Shown: positions 34,876 to 44,585, counted from the stretch's first letter. The stretch: DNA of 64,000 nucleotides from JAJDTR01 sp965220415 (GCA_965220415.1 OZ244829.1:4836001-4900000); one strand, 5' to 3'. Made by a program: numbers and translations. The notes: generated from the sequence alone by a model not told the origin.

Positions 34876-36016
34876 GGCTGACAAGGGTATCGATCACGTT
34901 CTCCTATTTCTGACGCTGTGCTTAGTTGCCATTGGAATCCTAATGGTCTATAGTTCGAGCAGTATGCTGGCATACGAACTTTACCAAGAGGATAGTTTTC
35001 GTTACCTTAAGGTTCAATTGGTTGCTAGTGTGTTGGGCTTCATCGGCATGATGTGTGCCTCACGTTTACCATACCAATACTACGAACGACACGCCAAGAA
35101 AATACTTATCCTCAGCCTCATTGGCATGCTGCTGGTTTTTTCGCCGATCGGCTATAGTGTACGTTCTGTAACGGGTAGTGAGTTTTCTCGATGGCTACGA
35201 ATTGGTGGGGCACAATTCCAGCCGGTTGAAGTGGCAAAACTGGGTTTGATAATCTACATTTGCCAGTTTCTCCAACAAAAGCGCAACAGAATTCATACTT
35301 TTGTGCGTGGAATGCTTCCAGGCCTACTCATTCTCACAATTGCTTTTCTGCTGTTGTTTAAACAGCCTGACTTTGGTTCGGCGGTATTATTATGCGGCGT
35401 GGTTCTCGTTCTATTGTTCGTCGGAGGTGCGCGTGTCTGGCCGATCGTTTTCCTTGGCGTCTTTGCGCTCGGGCTCTTCTACGTTGCAATACTCCTAGAC
35501 CCCTATAAATTGCAACGCTTCCAAGATTACATTCAATCTCTGAGGTCGCCTTATTCGGGGAGTTATCAAGTCTCTCTTTCCCTGAATTCGCTCGCTCTTG
35601 GCGGTGTTCTCGGGTCTGGGGTTGGCGACAGCATCTATAAACTGTTCTACCTCCCTTATCCTCACACAGATTTTATCTTTGCAATTATCGGCGAGGAATT
35701 GGGATTTCTTGGATGCCTTGTTGTAATTCTGCTCTTTATGCTACTCATCTGGCGTGGTATATACATAGCTCGACGGGTTAAAGATCGATTCGCCGGTTTA
35801 CTTGCAATCGGGATTACAACGCTCATTGGTTTGCAGGCATTGGTGAATATTGGAGTCGTAGCTGGCATCCTACCCACCAAGGGTATTACCTTGCCCTTCA
35901 TTAGTTATGGTGGTTCGTCCTTACTCGCCAGCATGGTTTGCATCGGAATCCTGTTGAATATATCGCGCAAAGTGAACATGAAGATAGAAATCCGGCATAT
36001 CTCTCCACTCTCGTAG
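34826..36016 (+). CDS. ftsW: Septal peptidoglycan polymerase FtsW
   Basis: 396 residues of the SEDS family, ten or so membrane segments. The start is TTG 34826, inside murD, with GGGAGGCGG upstream; no later ATG would preserve the first membrane helix. SEDS signatures: SRWLRIGGAQFQPVEVAKLG, IGEELGFLGC and LPTKGITLPFISYGGSSLL. It polymerises glycan strands from lipid II with FtsI. The 50-bp overlap with murD suggests translational coupling. Confidence 0.93.
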   Translation: MKRWIQWINYPVVATNKADKGIDHVLLFLTLCLVAIGILMVYSSSSMLAYELYQEDSFRYLKVQLVASVLGFIGMMCASRLPYQYYERHAKKILILSLIGMLLVFSPIGYSVRSVTGSEFSRWLRIGGAQFQPVEVAKLGLIIYICQFLQQKRNRIHTFVRGMLPGLLILTIAFLLLFKQPDFGSAVLLCGVVLVLLFVGGARVWPIVFLGVFALGLFYVAILLDPYKLQRFQDYIQSLRSPYSGSYQVSLSLNSLALGGVLGSGVGDSIYKLFYLPYPHTDFIFAIIGEELGFLGCLVVILLFMLLIWRGIYIARRVKDRFAGLLAIGITTLIGLQALVNIGVVAGILPTKGITLPFISYGGSSLLASMVCIGILLNISRKVNMKIEIRHISPLS

Positions 36017-36061
36017 TCCCACCAGTTAGACCCGCCAACACGTTAACGATAAGGAAAAGCC

Positions 36062-37165
36062 GTGCCGCTAATTGTGATTTCGGGTGGTGGAACAGGTGGC
36101 CACATCTATCCAGCAGTCGGACTTGCTCAAGCCATTGTGAAGCTTGAACCGGAAACTGAGATTTGCTTCATCGGCGGCGCTGATCGCCTAGAATCAACAG
36201 TAATACCTCAGCACGGTTTCTGTTTCTTGCCAATTTCTGTAGCCGGTTTTCCGAGAAGATTAACTTGGAAGTGGCTACCGGTTCTCGGGAAGGCGTGTCG
36301 CGGATTCACACAATCCTTGCGGTTTCTTGGTAACCTGAAACCAAGCGTTGTTGTTGGTACGGGAGGATATGTGTCAGGACCCGTGCTCTTTGCAGCTTCG
36401 AGACTCGGTATATCAACTGCTATTCAGGAACAGAATGCGTCTGCAGGATTGACGAATCGCCTCTTGGCGCGTTGGACAAAAGCGGCTTATTTGGGATTTC
36501 ATTCAGCCGCGAGTGGATTTCCCTCCGAAATCGTAAAAATCACCGGAAATCCGATTCGCCCGCAGATAACCTCGTTTGCCCGCTCTTCGTCAACCTACGA
36601 AAAATTGGGTTTGGATCCAAGTCGGAGAACGATATTCATCATGGGCGGCAGCCAAGGAGCGCATGCAATTAATCAAACTGTAATCAGCATGTTGCCAGAG
36701 TTAGCACCTTTCCATGAGCACCTGCAACTCGTTCATCAGACAGGGAGAATAGACTTTCAACAAGTGCGCGAGCATTATGTTGGTTCACCATTGAAGCACC
36801 TTGTTCAGCCTTATTTTGATTCAATCGGCGAAGTATACAGTGTTACGGATTTGATGGTTTGTCGGGCGGGCGGGATGACTGTCTCCGAGATTACAGCATG
36901 TGGACTTCCCGCCATTTTTATCCCTTTGCCCTCTACTCCGGGAAATAATCAAGAGCTAAATGCACAAGTGGTATCTGATAGCGGGGCGGCGGTGGTCCTA
37001 AATCAAGAAACCCTAACAGGACGGCTCCTAGCCGAGAAAATCACTAGTATTATTGAAAATCCCAATAAACAACAGCAGATGTCAGAGGCCAGTCGCCAAT
37101 TTGGCAACCCGCACGCAAGCGAAGAAATTGCAAAGTCAGTCTTATCTTTAGCGCAAAAGGGCTAA
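36062..37165 (+). CDS. murG: UDP-GlcNAc lipid I N-acetylglucosaminyltransferase
   Basis: 367 residues from GTG 36062 with AAGGAAAAG upstream. It converts lipid I to lipid II at the inner membrane face. The glycine-rich loops ISGGGTGGHIYPAVGLA and GGSQGAHAIN and the donor-sugar region CRAGGMTVSEITACG are present; the family more often has CRAGALTVSE. It is followed by murC 54 bp later. Confidence 0.95.
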   Translation: MPLIVISGGGTGGHIYPAVGLAQAIVKLEPETEICFIGGADRLESTVIPQHGFCFLPISVAGFPRRLTWKWLPVLGKACRGFTQSLRFLGNLKPSVVVGTGGYVSGPVLFAASRLGISTAIQEQNASAGLTNRLLARWTKAAYLGFHSAASGFPSEIVKITGNPIRPQITSFARSSSTYEKLGLDPSRRTIFIMGGSQGAHAINQTVISMLPELAPFHEHLQLVHQTGRIDFQQVREHYVGSPLKHLVQPYFDSIGEVYSVTDLMVCRAGGMTVSEITACGLPAIFIPLPSTPGNNQELNAQVVSDSGAAVVLNQETLTGRLLAEKITSIIENPNKQQQMSEASRQFGNPHASEEIAKSVLSLAQKG

Positions 37166-37219
37166 AGGGCGAAAAATAGCCCGGATTTCAAAACGCACTT
37201 GTGATAATGGACCATACCT

Positions 37220-38602
37220 ATGTTCGGAAAAACACGTCACGTTCACATCGTTGGGATCGGCGGTGCGGGACTAAGCGGAATTAGTGAAATCCTGCTTAGT
37301 CTCGGCTTTCATGTGTCCGGATCAGACATGAATCGCACTGAGATTACTGAGCATTTAATCAAGCTCGGCGCTTCTGTTTACTACGGTCATGAAGCTCGCC
37401 ACGTCCCGGATGCGGATGTTGTTGTTGTGTCCCCTGCGATTCCTTCCGAGAATCCTGAAATTCTCGCGGCTAAGGCACGAAAAATTCCAGTCATCCGTGG
37501 TGCTGAAATGCTTGCCGAAATTATGAGAATGAAGTTCAGTGTTGCAGTCAGTGGAACGCACGGAAAAACTACGACAACCGCTATAACCGCTGCCGTTTTG
37601 GATGAACTTGATCCGACTGTTGTCGTCGGCGGTAAGCTGGTAAGCCTCGGAAGTCACGCTCGAATCGGGCGCGGCGAAGTTATGGTTGTTGAAGCCGATG
37701 AAGCCTATGGATCCATTGAAAAATTTTTTCCGACAGTCGCCGTTGTTACCTCAGTTGATGCAGATCACCTCGATTATTATAACAGTATTGAGGAAATCGG
37801 TAAGACATTTTTGGAGTTCATCAACAAAGTGCCTTTTTTTGGCGTTGCGGTGCTATGTATGGACCAAGAGAACATACGACAACTGCTCCCCCAAGTTGAG
37901 AAACGTCACATTACTTACGGCATCGACGCTGACGCTGACTTGATGGCAAAAGAAATCCGGGTGAAGGGCCCTACTTCTCGGTATCAGGTGAAATTCAGGG
38001 GAGACGTATTGGGCGAGGTACATCTCAAGATGCCAGGGCGTCACAATATCTCCAACTCACTCGCGGCAATAGGTGTTGGGATTGAGTTAGACATTCCGTT
38101 CAATCGTATCCGAGCCGCGTTAGAATCTTTTCAGGGGATTCATCGCCGATTCGAGATTGTCGGAGAAGCCCAAGGCATCATTATTGTTGATGATTATGCG
38201 CACAATCCGGCTAAACTCAGAGCGGTTTTCAGTGCCGCGCGCGAAAGCTATAAACGTCGCATAGTTGCGGTTTTTCAGCCGCACCGCTACCAACGAGTCA
38301 GGCACCTTGCCGATGAATTCTCGAAATCGTTTTACGATACGGATGTATTGATTGTCACCTCAATATACGGTGCAGGTGAAACGCCCATTGAAGGTGTTAC
38401 AGGTGAGAATTTGGCGACTGCTATTAAAGCACGTGGGCATCAACATGTAATTTATGTTCCTGACAAAGATCGAGTAGTGGACGAACTAATGTCCGAGATA
38501 CGGCCCAATGATATTGTAATTACGGTCGGGGCGGGAGATATCTCGCAGGTTGGCCGTGACTTATCAAGAAGACTTCGCGGAGACTGCGAACATGGGAGTT
38601 AA
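37220..38602 (+). CDS. murC: UDP-MurNAc L-alanine ligase
   Basis: 460 residues, ATG 37220. First amino-acid-adding enzyme of the stem peptide. N-terminal HIVGIGGAGLSGISEILL, ATP loop VSGTHGKTTTTAI and IIVDDYAHNPAKLRAVF are intact. This is the last gene of the first dcw block; murB, ddl and ftsQ, which commonly follow, are absent and a 1.36-kb repeat-rich gap follows. Confidence 0.95.
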   Translation: MFGKTRHVHIVGIGGAGLSGISEILLSLGFHVSGSDMNRTEITEHLIKLGASVYYGHEARHVPDADVVVVSPAIPSENPEILAAKARKIPVIRGAEMLAEIMRMKFSVAVSGTHGKTTTTAITAAVLDELDPTVVVGGKLVSLGSHARIGRGEVMVVEADEAYGSIEKFFPTVAVVTSVDADHLDYYNSIEEIGKTFLEFINKVPFFGVAVLCMDQENIRQLLPQVEKRHITYGIDADADLMAKEIRVKGPTSRYQVKFRGDVLGEVHLKMPGRHNISNSLAAIGVGIELDIPFNRIRAALESFQGIHRRFEIVGEAQGIIIVDDYAHNPAKLRAVFSAARESYKRRIVAVFQPHRYQRVRHLADEFSKSFYDTDVLIVTSIYGAGETPIEGVTGENLATAIKARGHQHVIYVPDKDRVVDELMSEIRPNDIVITVGAGDISQVGRDLSRRLRGDCEHGS

Positions 38603-38688
38603 GGTAGACTTGAGAGACTATAAGTGCACAACATGAGCTGTCCATTAACGGACTTCGAGGCAAGATTAAAATAAATTCACTCGATGCA

Positions 38689-38822
38689 TTAGTGGTTTGT
38701 TTTCTAAGTCAATATGGTCAAGTGTTGGGTGTCGGTGCGGTTTCTAACCCCACCGACACCCAACATTAATCGTAAATTCTACCGCCATGAGACAGCCTCT
38801 AAATTAGAAGCGTTTCCCCTGT
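38689..38822. repeat. Fused M3 and M4 fragments
   Basis: 38689-38745 matches the left end of M3 (TTAGTGGTTTGTTTTCTAAG, then GTGTTGGGTGTCGGTGCGG). From 38757 the minus strand matches M4 (TGTCTCATGGCGGTAGAATT), ending in GCGTTTCCCC. Both are truncated at the junction. Confidence 0.65.
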
Positions 38823-39203
38823 GATTTACTACTGTACACATAGCGAAATATCTGGTATACTATAGTGTTAATAGGGTCCTTCCGCTTGATTTGCCGCATC
38901 AATGTTTACGTGCGCTTTCTTCTAGTCGACTGAGTAAAATATGTGCTAGAATATACCGTCCTGATCTGAGTTCATGTCGCAACTGTTTCCGATTACACGG
39001 AGCATCCAAAATTGAGGCAGGATTCTTTCTGACCATTTGGAACCGAGTTTGAGCGGATTGTGGTCGATGGCTTAACGCGAGATTTTATAATGTGTGCTGG
39101 TTCCATTTTTCCAGCGGCGCCATGGCATGGGGTGCGGTATGAGAAGCGTCCGATTCTGTTATTTCAGACACTGTTTTCTATATCAACCCAGCAAATGATT
39201 CTT
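38823..39203. other. Spacer in the slot usually holding murB/ddl/ftsQ
   Basis: No ORF resembling murB, ddl or ftsQ, in whole or in fragments, can be recognised. With the flanking repeats, the whole murC-ftsA interval (38603-39966) appears non-coding. Confidence 0.6.
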
Positions 39204-39204
39204 A

Positions 39205-39654
39205 ACTAAGTGGTTCATTTTCCAAAAAAATATGGTTAGTGTTGGGTGCCGGCAGTTAACATTGTCTGAACTGTGATTTATATGATGAACTGATTGCCAT
39301 GATTATCAATCCTTAGTTGCCCGTGATGAGTGGATTCAACCATTACCTTGAAGCCACTTTGACTCCGGGAAGAAACCGAGTTTTGAAGAAAAAACTCGGT
39401 TTCATTAAGGATTAAACACTTAAGAACCTGTTTGAATAGTCGGCATCAGAGCCATATTCAGTCATTTGAAGACGGTTTTTTCATGTTGTTGTGATTGCCC
39501 GCTATATACCTGTCGCCCCGCTGGGGCTTGGATGTGCGGGATTTCGGTGTTTCTACACACCTTTCGCCCCTCCGGGGCTTTTAGAGGCTGGTGCGCAGTG
39601 CGCACCCTACAAACTGTACTTTTCAAACAAGCTCTAAGAGAATGAACCACTAAG
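39205..39654. repeat. M3 element interrupted by an M2 element
   Basis: M3 ends AACTAAGTGGTTCATTTTCC and GAGAATGAACCACTTA-like (39636-39654) flank an M2 inserted at a TA (39421-39638). The GAAACCGAGTTTT / AAAACTCGGTTTC hairpin at 39372-39404 is intact: it is the empty counterpart of the u36 insertion at 10052. Confidence 0.8.
39421..39638 (+). repeat. M2 element without u36 (reference empty copy)
   Basis: TAAGAACCTGTTTGAATAGT … TACTTTTCAAACAAGCTCTA. All three u36 sites are empty: CCTGTCGCCCCGCTGGGGC, CACCTTTCGCCCCTCCGGGG and GGCTGGTGCGCAGTGCGCAC. It is inserted in M3 with TA at both borders. Confidence 0.85.
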
Positions 39655-39708
39655 TGGTTTATTTTCTAAAGACATATGGTTAGTGTTGGGTGCCGGTGCG
39701 GTTGGAAA

Positions 39709-39813
39709 AGGAGCTCTATGGGAGCTCTATCGCCTTCGTTATTCACTCAGTTGATCGCTCACTATCCGTTCGCTTGAGGGATCTCTATCGCGCTCACTAT
39801 CCGTTCGCTTGAT
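39709..39813 (+). repeat. u36 cluster, nested plus tandem
   Basis: Outer left end AGGAGCTCTAT (39709-39719), complete inner unit (39720-39755), outer right end (39756-39777), then a complete unit in tandem (39778-39813). It follows GGTGCGGTTGGAAA of a truncated M3 copy (from 39651) about 150 bp upstream of ftsA. Confidence 0.8.
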
Positions 39814-39966
39814 CCTCGCTCATACGATGGGGACTTATCGGCGAATTATAGACGCGCCTTACATAAATGTCAACACGCCCTAGTTACACGAAAGTTAGAT
39901 GTAGACCGGTTGAGATTTTTCGACTCTCCGGATAAGTGACGCTATCTGAGGAGAGGAGGAGTATGA

Positions 39967-41208
39967 ATGCCTAAAGAGGATATTGTTGTCGGTTTGGACA
40001 TTGGTACTAGCAAAATTGCTGTTATTATTGGCAACACATGGCAGGGCGATCCTGAAAAGATAGAGATTATTGGTGTGGGGACCGCACCTTCTGATGGATT
40101 ACGTAAAGGCGTTGTCGTCGACATCGATCTCACTACTGCCGCAATTCGTCAGGCAGTTGAAGCGGCAGAATTAATGGCGGGTGTGGAGATTGGGTCTGCT
40201 TACGTCGGAATTGCCGGAGGGCACATTAGTGGCCAAACTTCGCCTGGGGTGGTTGCAGTAGCTGGCGAAGGACACGAAATCACCCAAGCAGATGTTGACC
40301 GGGCCATTCGAGCTGCCCAGGCCGTATCGATTCCGGTTGAACGCGAAGTCTTACATATTATTCCGCAGGGTTATGCTGTTGACAATCAGGCTGGTATCAA
40401 GGATCCAATCGGGATGTCGGGAGTGCGTCTTGAGGTTTATGTCCACATTGTCACGGGCGCTGTCGCCGCAGCTCAGAATCTTCTCAACAGCGTCTTCAAA
40501 GCAGGACTGTCAGTAGAGAACATCGTTTTGGAGCCGATTGCCTCTGCTGAATCCGTATTGACGCACGATGAACGCGAGGTAGGCGTTGTACTTGCTGATA
40601 TGGGGGGTGGCACCACAGATGTTGTTATCTACAAGGAAGATGCACTCCATCATACCGCGGTACTTTCGACCGGTGGGGACCATGTGACAAGTGACATCGC
40701 CCAAGTATTGAGAATAACACCGCAGGAGGCAGACCGACTTAAACTACACAAGGGAAGCGCCTCAATTGATTTGGTGGACATAAATGATACTATTCAAATT
40801 TCGACCGTAGGCGGTGCGCGTCGACCGCGTTTCCATCAGAGGCGAGATCTTGTGGAAATCATTCAGTGCCGAATGGAAGAGGTTATGACGCTGATTGGAA
40901 ACGAGATTTCTAGGAGCAAACTGGTTACCCCGGGAGGCGTCGTGTTAACTGGTGGAACATCCCTGTTGGACGGTCTTATCGAACTGTCTGAAAAAAGATT
41001 TCCCTTCCCGGTGCGAATCGGCTATCCTACACCGCTAAAGGGCTTAACGGACCGCGTTCATAGCCCAATCTACGCAACGGGCGTCGGCCTTGTCCTTTAC
41101 GGAGCAATGCTACGCCACAAGAAGCCGCAACGGACTTTCATCAAGGGGAACAACCTATTTGAGCAAGTGCTCAAACGCATGAAAGATTGGTTCCGAGATT
41201 ATTTCTAG
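39967..41208 (+). CDS. ftsA: Cell-division actin homologue FtsA
   Basis: 413 residues from ATG 39967, with GGAGAGGAGGAG directly upstream. FtsA tethers FtsZ to the membrane and recruits the divisome. Actin-fold phosphate loops IVVGLDIGTSKIAVIIG and VLADMGGGTTDVVIY are intact. The last residues (LFEQVLKRMKDWFRDYF) form the amphipathic membrane-targeting helix. It is separated from murC by 1.36 kb of repeats, so it is probably transcribed from its own promoter. Confidence 0.95.
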   Translation: MPKEDIVVGLDIGTSKIAVIIGNTWQGDPEKIEIIGVGTAPSDGLRKGVVVDIDLTTAAIRQAVEAAELMAGVEIGSAYVGIAGGHISGQTSPGVVAVAGEGHEITQADVDRAIRAAQAVSIPVEREVLHIIPQGYAVDNQAGIKDPIGMSGVRLEVYVHIVTGAVAAAQNLLNSVFKAGLSVENIVLEPIASAESVLTHDEREVGVVLADMGGGTTDVVIYKEDALHHTAVLSTGGDHVTSDIAQVLRITPQEADRLKLHKGSASIDLVDINDTIQISTVGGARRPRFHQRRDLVEIIQCRMEEVMTLIGNEISRSKLVTPGGVVLTGGTSLLDGLIELSEKRFPFPVRIGYPTPLKGLTDRVHSPIYATGVGLVLYGAMLRHKKPQRTFIKGNNLFEQVLKRMKDWFRDYF

Positions 41209-41484
41209 ATTTAGGACATCTGACATTTGCCAAGGTATTGCCAGCCTCAAGATTCTGCCGTATGGTGTAAATTCGAACCTCCTTGAATATTCCAAGTCCT
41301 TCGTAGGACAAGGCTCGAGAGAGAAGTTTCGTCGAGATTGGACAGCTTTAGCTTCAGATGATGGAATATGACTCTTGGACCTTCCTTCAAAGGAGGGCTC
41401 AGGCAGGGAAAGCAAAGAATATTCTTAAATATAGCAAAAACCTGTTTACACGACAGCTAGAGCGCCGCATTGCGAAAAAAACCG

Positions 41485-41513
41485 TTGACTTAAGCTGAAA
41501 AGTACATTATAAT
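41485..41513 (+). promoter_or_regulatory. Sigma70-type promoter ahead of ftsZ
   Basis: TTGACT (41485-41490) and TATAAT (41508-41513) with 17-bp spacing, about 100 bp upstream of ftsZ. This would give ftsZ expression independent of ftsA. Confidence 0.75.
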
Positions 41514-41580
41514 CTGCCATGGGCGATGCAAAGATGAAGACTGTATTAGCTTATGTCCTAACGCGAAGGAGGAAATTAGG

Positions 41581-41607
41581 TTGCTGAGTTTCTTAACTAG
41601 TAACTGA
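41581..41607 (+). CDS. Possible ftsZ leader mini-ORF
   Basis: AAGGAGG (41566-41572), the best ribosome site in the region, is 8 nt upstream of TTG 41581, which opens an eight-codon frame (MLSFLTSN) ending TGA at 41605-41607. ftsZ begins 9 nt later with no good Shine-Dalgarno of its own and has an in-frame stop just upstream. Translation of ftsZ may be coupled to this leader. It could also be fortuitous. Confidence 0.35.
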   Translation: MLSFLTSN

Positions 41608-41615
41608 AGCTAATT

Positions 41616-42842
41616 ATGATTGAATTTGAACAGGAGGACTTTGAAGCGCTTGCAAAAATCAAAGTCATTGGAGTCGGCGGTGGCGGAAGTAACGCTGTGA
41701 AACGCATGATTGAGCAAGCCATGGCAGGTGTTGAGTTTTACGTGGTCAATACTGACCACCAAGCGCTTCAGGCGTGCCCAAATGCCACGAGGATTCCAAT
41801 CGGTCAGAATATGACAGGCGGGTTAGGCGCCGGAGCGGATCCGGAGATTGGCAAGAAAGCCGCCGAAGAGGACAGAGAACGGCTCCAAGGTGTAGTTGAT
41901 GGCGCGGACATGGTTTTCGTCACTGCGGGAATGGGAGGCGGTACGGGTACAGGCGCAGCTCCGATTATCGCCGCACTATCCAAAGAAAGCACAGCCTTGA
42001 CAATCGCAGTTGTGACACGCCCGTTTGATTTTGAAGGAAAGCGCCGCGCAGAGCAAGCCGAATTGGGTTTAGAAATCCTTCGTGAAAATGCCGATTCCGT
42101 AATCGTTATTCCCAACCAACGCTTGATTGACGTGGTTGATCGAAAGTTGCCTATTCGCATGGCATTTCGGATGGGCGATCAGATTCTACATCACGGGGTT
42201 CAGAGCATTTCCGATCTTATCACAGTTCCAGGAGAAATCAACCTTGATTTTGCAGATGTAAAGACGATTATGTCCAATGCGGGTGGTGCGCTTATGGGCA
42301 TTGGGACAGCGTCGGGCGATAATCGCGCAGAACTTGCGGCACAAGAAGCTATTTCTTCTCCATTGCTAGAGGAGGGCTCTATCAAGGGAGCCACCGGAAT
42401 CATTGTAAATATCATTGGTCCTCCCGACATGACTATGCAAGAGCTGGAGGAGGCAATGGCGGTGATTAAAGACGCCTCTGAAACGGAGCAGGTAATCTTT
42501 GGGCTCGCATACAATGAGGAACTGCAAGAAATGTTGCGTGTTACTGTAATTGCAACCGGTTTCAACAATTATCATGAACGACCACCAATTGCCACGACAG
42601 GTCCCATTGAGGACATCTTTCATCGCGATTATTCGCCCGGTTCATCCGGCAATCGTCCTAGTCGTCAAAACCTACAGCCATCTAGGCAACCATCAGGTTC
42701 TTTTACGGAATCTACTTCGCGCCCCGGTACTGAACCGCCACCAACAAAGGAGTTTTCACGACGCGATGTTGACGACAATCCAGACGAAGTATTAGATATT
42801 CCGGCGTTTCTCCGCGTCCGAAATTCCAAGGACAAGAAGTAG
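41616..42842 (+). CDS. ftsZ: Cell-division tubulin homologue FtsZ
   Basis: 408 residues. It forms the GTP-dependent Z ring. The tubulin signature GGGTGTGAAP is in MGGGTGTGAAPIIAALSKE, the N-terminal nucleotide loop is IGVGGGGSNAVKRM, and the T7-loop region NLDFADVK is present. An unstructured Pro/Ser/Arg-rich linker (residues ~330-385) leads to the C-terminal peptide LDIPAFLRVR, which binds FtsA. ATG 41616 is the only start after the in-frame stop at 41601. Confidence 0.96.
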   Translation: MIEFEQEDFEALAKIKVIGVGGGGSNAVKRMIEQAMAGVEFYVVNTDHQALQACPNATRIPIGQNMTGGLGAGADPEIGKKAAEEDRERLQGVVDGADMVFVTAGMGGGTGTGAAPIIAALSKESTALTIAVVTRPFDFEGKRRAEQAELGLEILRENADSVIVIPNQRLIDVVDRKLPIRMAFRMGDQILHHGVQSISDLITVPGEINLDFADVKTIMSNAGGALMGIGTASGDNRAELAAQEAISSPLLEEGSIKGATGIIVNIIGPPDMTMQELEEAMAVIKDASETEQVIFGLAYNEELQEMLRVTVIATGFNNYHERPPIATTGPIEDIFHRDYSPGSSGNRPSRQNLQPSRQPSGSFTESTSRPGTEPPPTKEFSRRDVDDNPDEVLDIPAFLRVRNSKDKK

Positions 42843-42845
42843 ATA

Positions 42846-44585
42846 GTGGGCAGAATGAAATCAAATCTCCGCCAAACGTACGCGGAACTGTTAGCTGAGG
42901 AACAACGCCCCCGCCATAATTTCCGGAAAGAAATCCGTTCTGTACTGGTCTATCCGAGTACCTATGAACTCGGAATGTCAAGCCTTGGTGTCCAAGTCGT
43001 CTATTCGACGCTCAACGGGCGTGATGATACTTCCTGCGAACGTGCTTTCTTACCACATCTTCAGATACAGCGGCAACTCCGTCAAAACCGGACACCGCTC
43101 TTTTCGTTTGAAACTCAGACCCCGCTCAACCAATTCAATCTAATCGGATTCTCTGTTTCGTTTGAATCGGATTATGTTAATATTCCGCTAACATTAGAAC
43201 TGGCACATATTCCACCTGTAGCTGCGGACCGGACGGACAGGGATCCGTTGATAATCGCTGGAGGCATAAACATCGCGTACAATCCGGAGCCCATCACCGA
43301 TTTTGTTGACATATTTGTCGTCGGGGAGGGGGAAATCACAATCCATCACTTGATGGATTGTATTAGCAACTGGAGCAGAACTGGCGCTAGTAAAGCAGAT
43401 TTGCTACGCTCCGTTGCAACAGTCCCGGGTTTCTATGTCCCTAATTTTTATCATGTAGATTATCGGGACGATGGAACGATTGAACACACGAGAGCTGAAA
43501 CTAACGCTCCCGCAAAGGTTCGCGCTAGCGCCGTAGCGAATCTTGATGATGTTGAAACTTGCACTCAGATTCATACCCCTAACACCGAATTTTCCAACGC
43601 CCATCTCATTGAAATCGTGCGCGGTTGCGGACGACAGTGCCGCTTCTGTGTTGCAGATTATGCTCGCCGATGGCCTAGGCATCGTTCAGTCGAAAACACA
43701 TTAAAATTAGCTGAACGCGCGCGTGGTATTACCGACAGAGTTGGCTTGGTTGGTGCCTCCATCTCGGATCACCCTCAGATTGATGAGATTGCCACTGGCC
43801 TTGTAGAGAAAGGATTCAGAATCTCATGTGCTTCGCTAAGGGCGGAAACTGTTCGTCCTCCCCTGCTTGATGCACTTGCCGAAAGTGAACAAGGAACCAT
43901 TACCATTGCACCGGAGGTGGCGACTGAGAATCTACAAAGGGTCGTAAACAAAGCAATTCCGCGAGAACGACTCTATCATGTCTTTGAAGAAGCCTTAAAG
44001 CGTGACATTCTCAATTTGCGTCTGTACTTTCTCATTGGTGTTCCGTACGAAACCGCCGCCGACGTAGAGGCAATTGCCAATATGGCAAGGGAGATGCGCT
44101 CGATTCTTCTCCCTTATGCTAAGAAAACGGGACGCATGGGACGAATCAGCTTTACAATATCTCCGATGGTTCCAAAACCCCATACCCCGTTCCAGTGGGT
44201 AGAGATGGAAGATCAGAAAACTATTGCTCGCAAGCTAGATTTTCTTAAACGGGAAATCAACAGTATGGGAGGATTAAAGGTATCGTCCGCAAGTGCCCGT
44301 TTAGCGTATCAAGAAGGTGTTTTTGCTCGCGGCGATCGACGGCTTGGGAAAGTCATTCTAGATCTTTCACGGGGCATGCCATGGAAGCAGACCTTTAAGA
44401 AACATCGAATTGACCCGGATTTCTACGCACTTCGACCACGTTCACTCACTGAAGTCCTTCCTTGGGATCACTTTGACTTGAATGTTAAGCCTGAATATCT
44501 TAGTCACGAATTCAAGAAACAGGTCCACGGATTTATGACCAGTGAGTGCGACACAACCGTTTGTAAGAAGTGCGGGGCATGCTGA
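42846..44585 (+). CDS. B12-binding-type radical SAM protein
   Basis: 579 residues from GTG 42846 (ATG 42855 is an alternative), 3 bp after ftsZ. The N-terminal ~200 residues have the Rossmann-like fold of B12-binding domains (YPSTYELGMSSLGVQVVYST). The radical SAM cluster motif C-x3-C-x2-C is RGCGRQCRFC, near residue 260. It ends in a cysteine cluster C-D-T-T-V-C-K-K-C-G-A-C that could hold a second metal site. It resembles the widespread uncharacterised radical SAM family often encoded beside ribonuclease E/G or ribosomal genes; the substrate is unknown. Confidence 0.82.
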   Translation: MGRMKSNLRQTYAELLAEEQRPRHNFRKEIRSVLVYPSTYELGMSSLGVQVVYSTLNGRDDTSCERAFLPHLQIQRQLRQNRTPLFSFETQTPLNQFNLIGFSVSFESDYVNIPLTLELAHIPPVAADRTDRDPLIIAGGINIAYNPEPITDFVDIFVVGEGEITIHHLMDCISNWSRTGASKADLLRSVATVPGFYVPNFYHVDYRDDGTIEHTRAETNAPAKVRASAVANLDDVETCTQIHTPNTEFSNAHLIEIVRGCGRQCRFCVADYARRWPRHRSVENTLKLAERARGITDRVGLVGASISDHPQIDEIATGLVEKGFRISCASLRAETVRPPLLDALAESEQGTITIAPEVATENLQRVVNKAIPRERLYHVFEEALKRDILNLRLYFLIGVPYETAADVEAIANMAREMRSILLPYAKKTGRMGRISFTISPMVPKPHTPFQWVEMEDQKTIARKLDFLKREINSMGGLKVSSASARLAYQEGVFARGDRRLGKVILDLSRGMPWKQTFKKHRIDPDFYALRPRSLTEVLPWDHFDLNVKPEYLSHEFKKQVHGFMTSECDTTVCKKCGAC

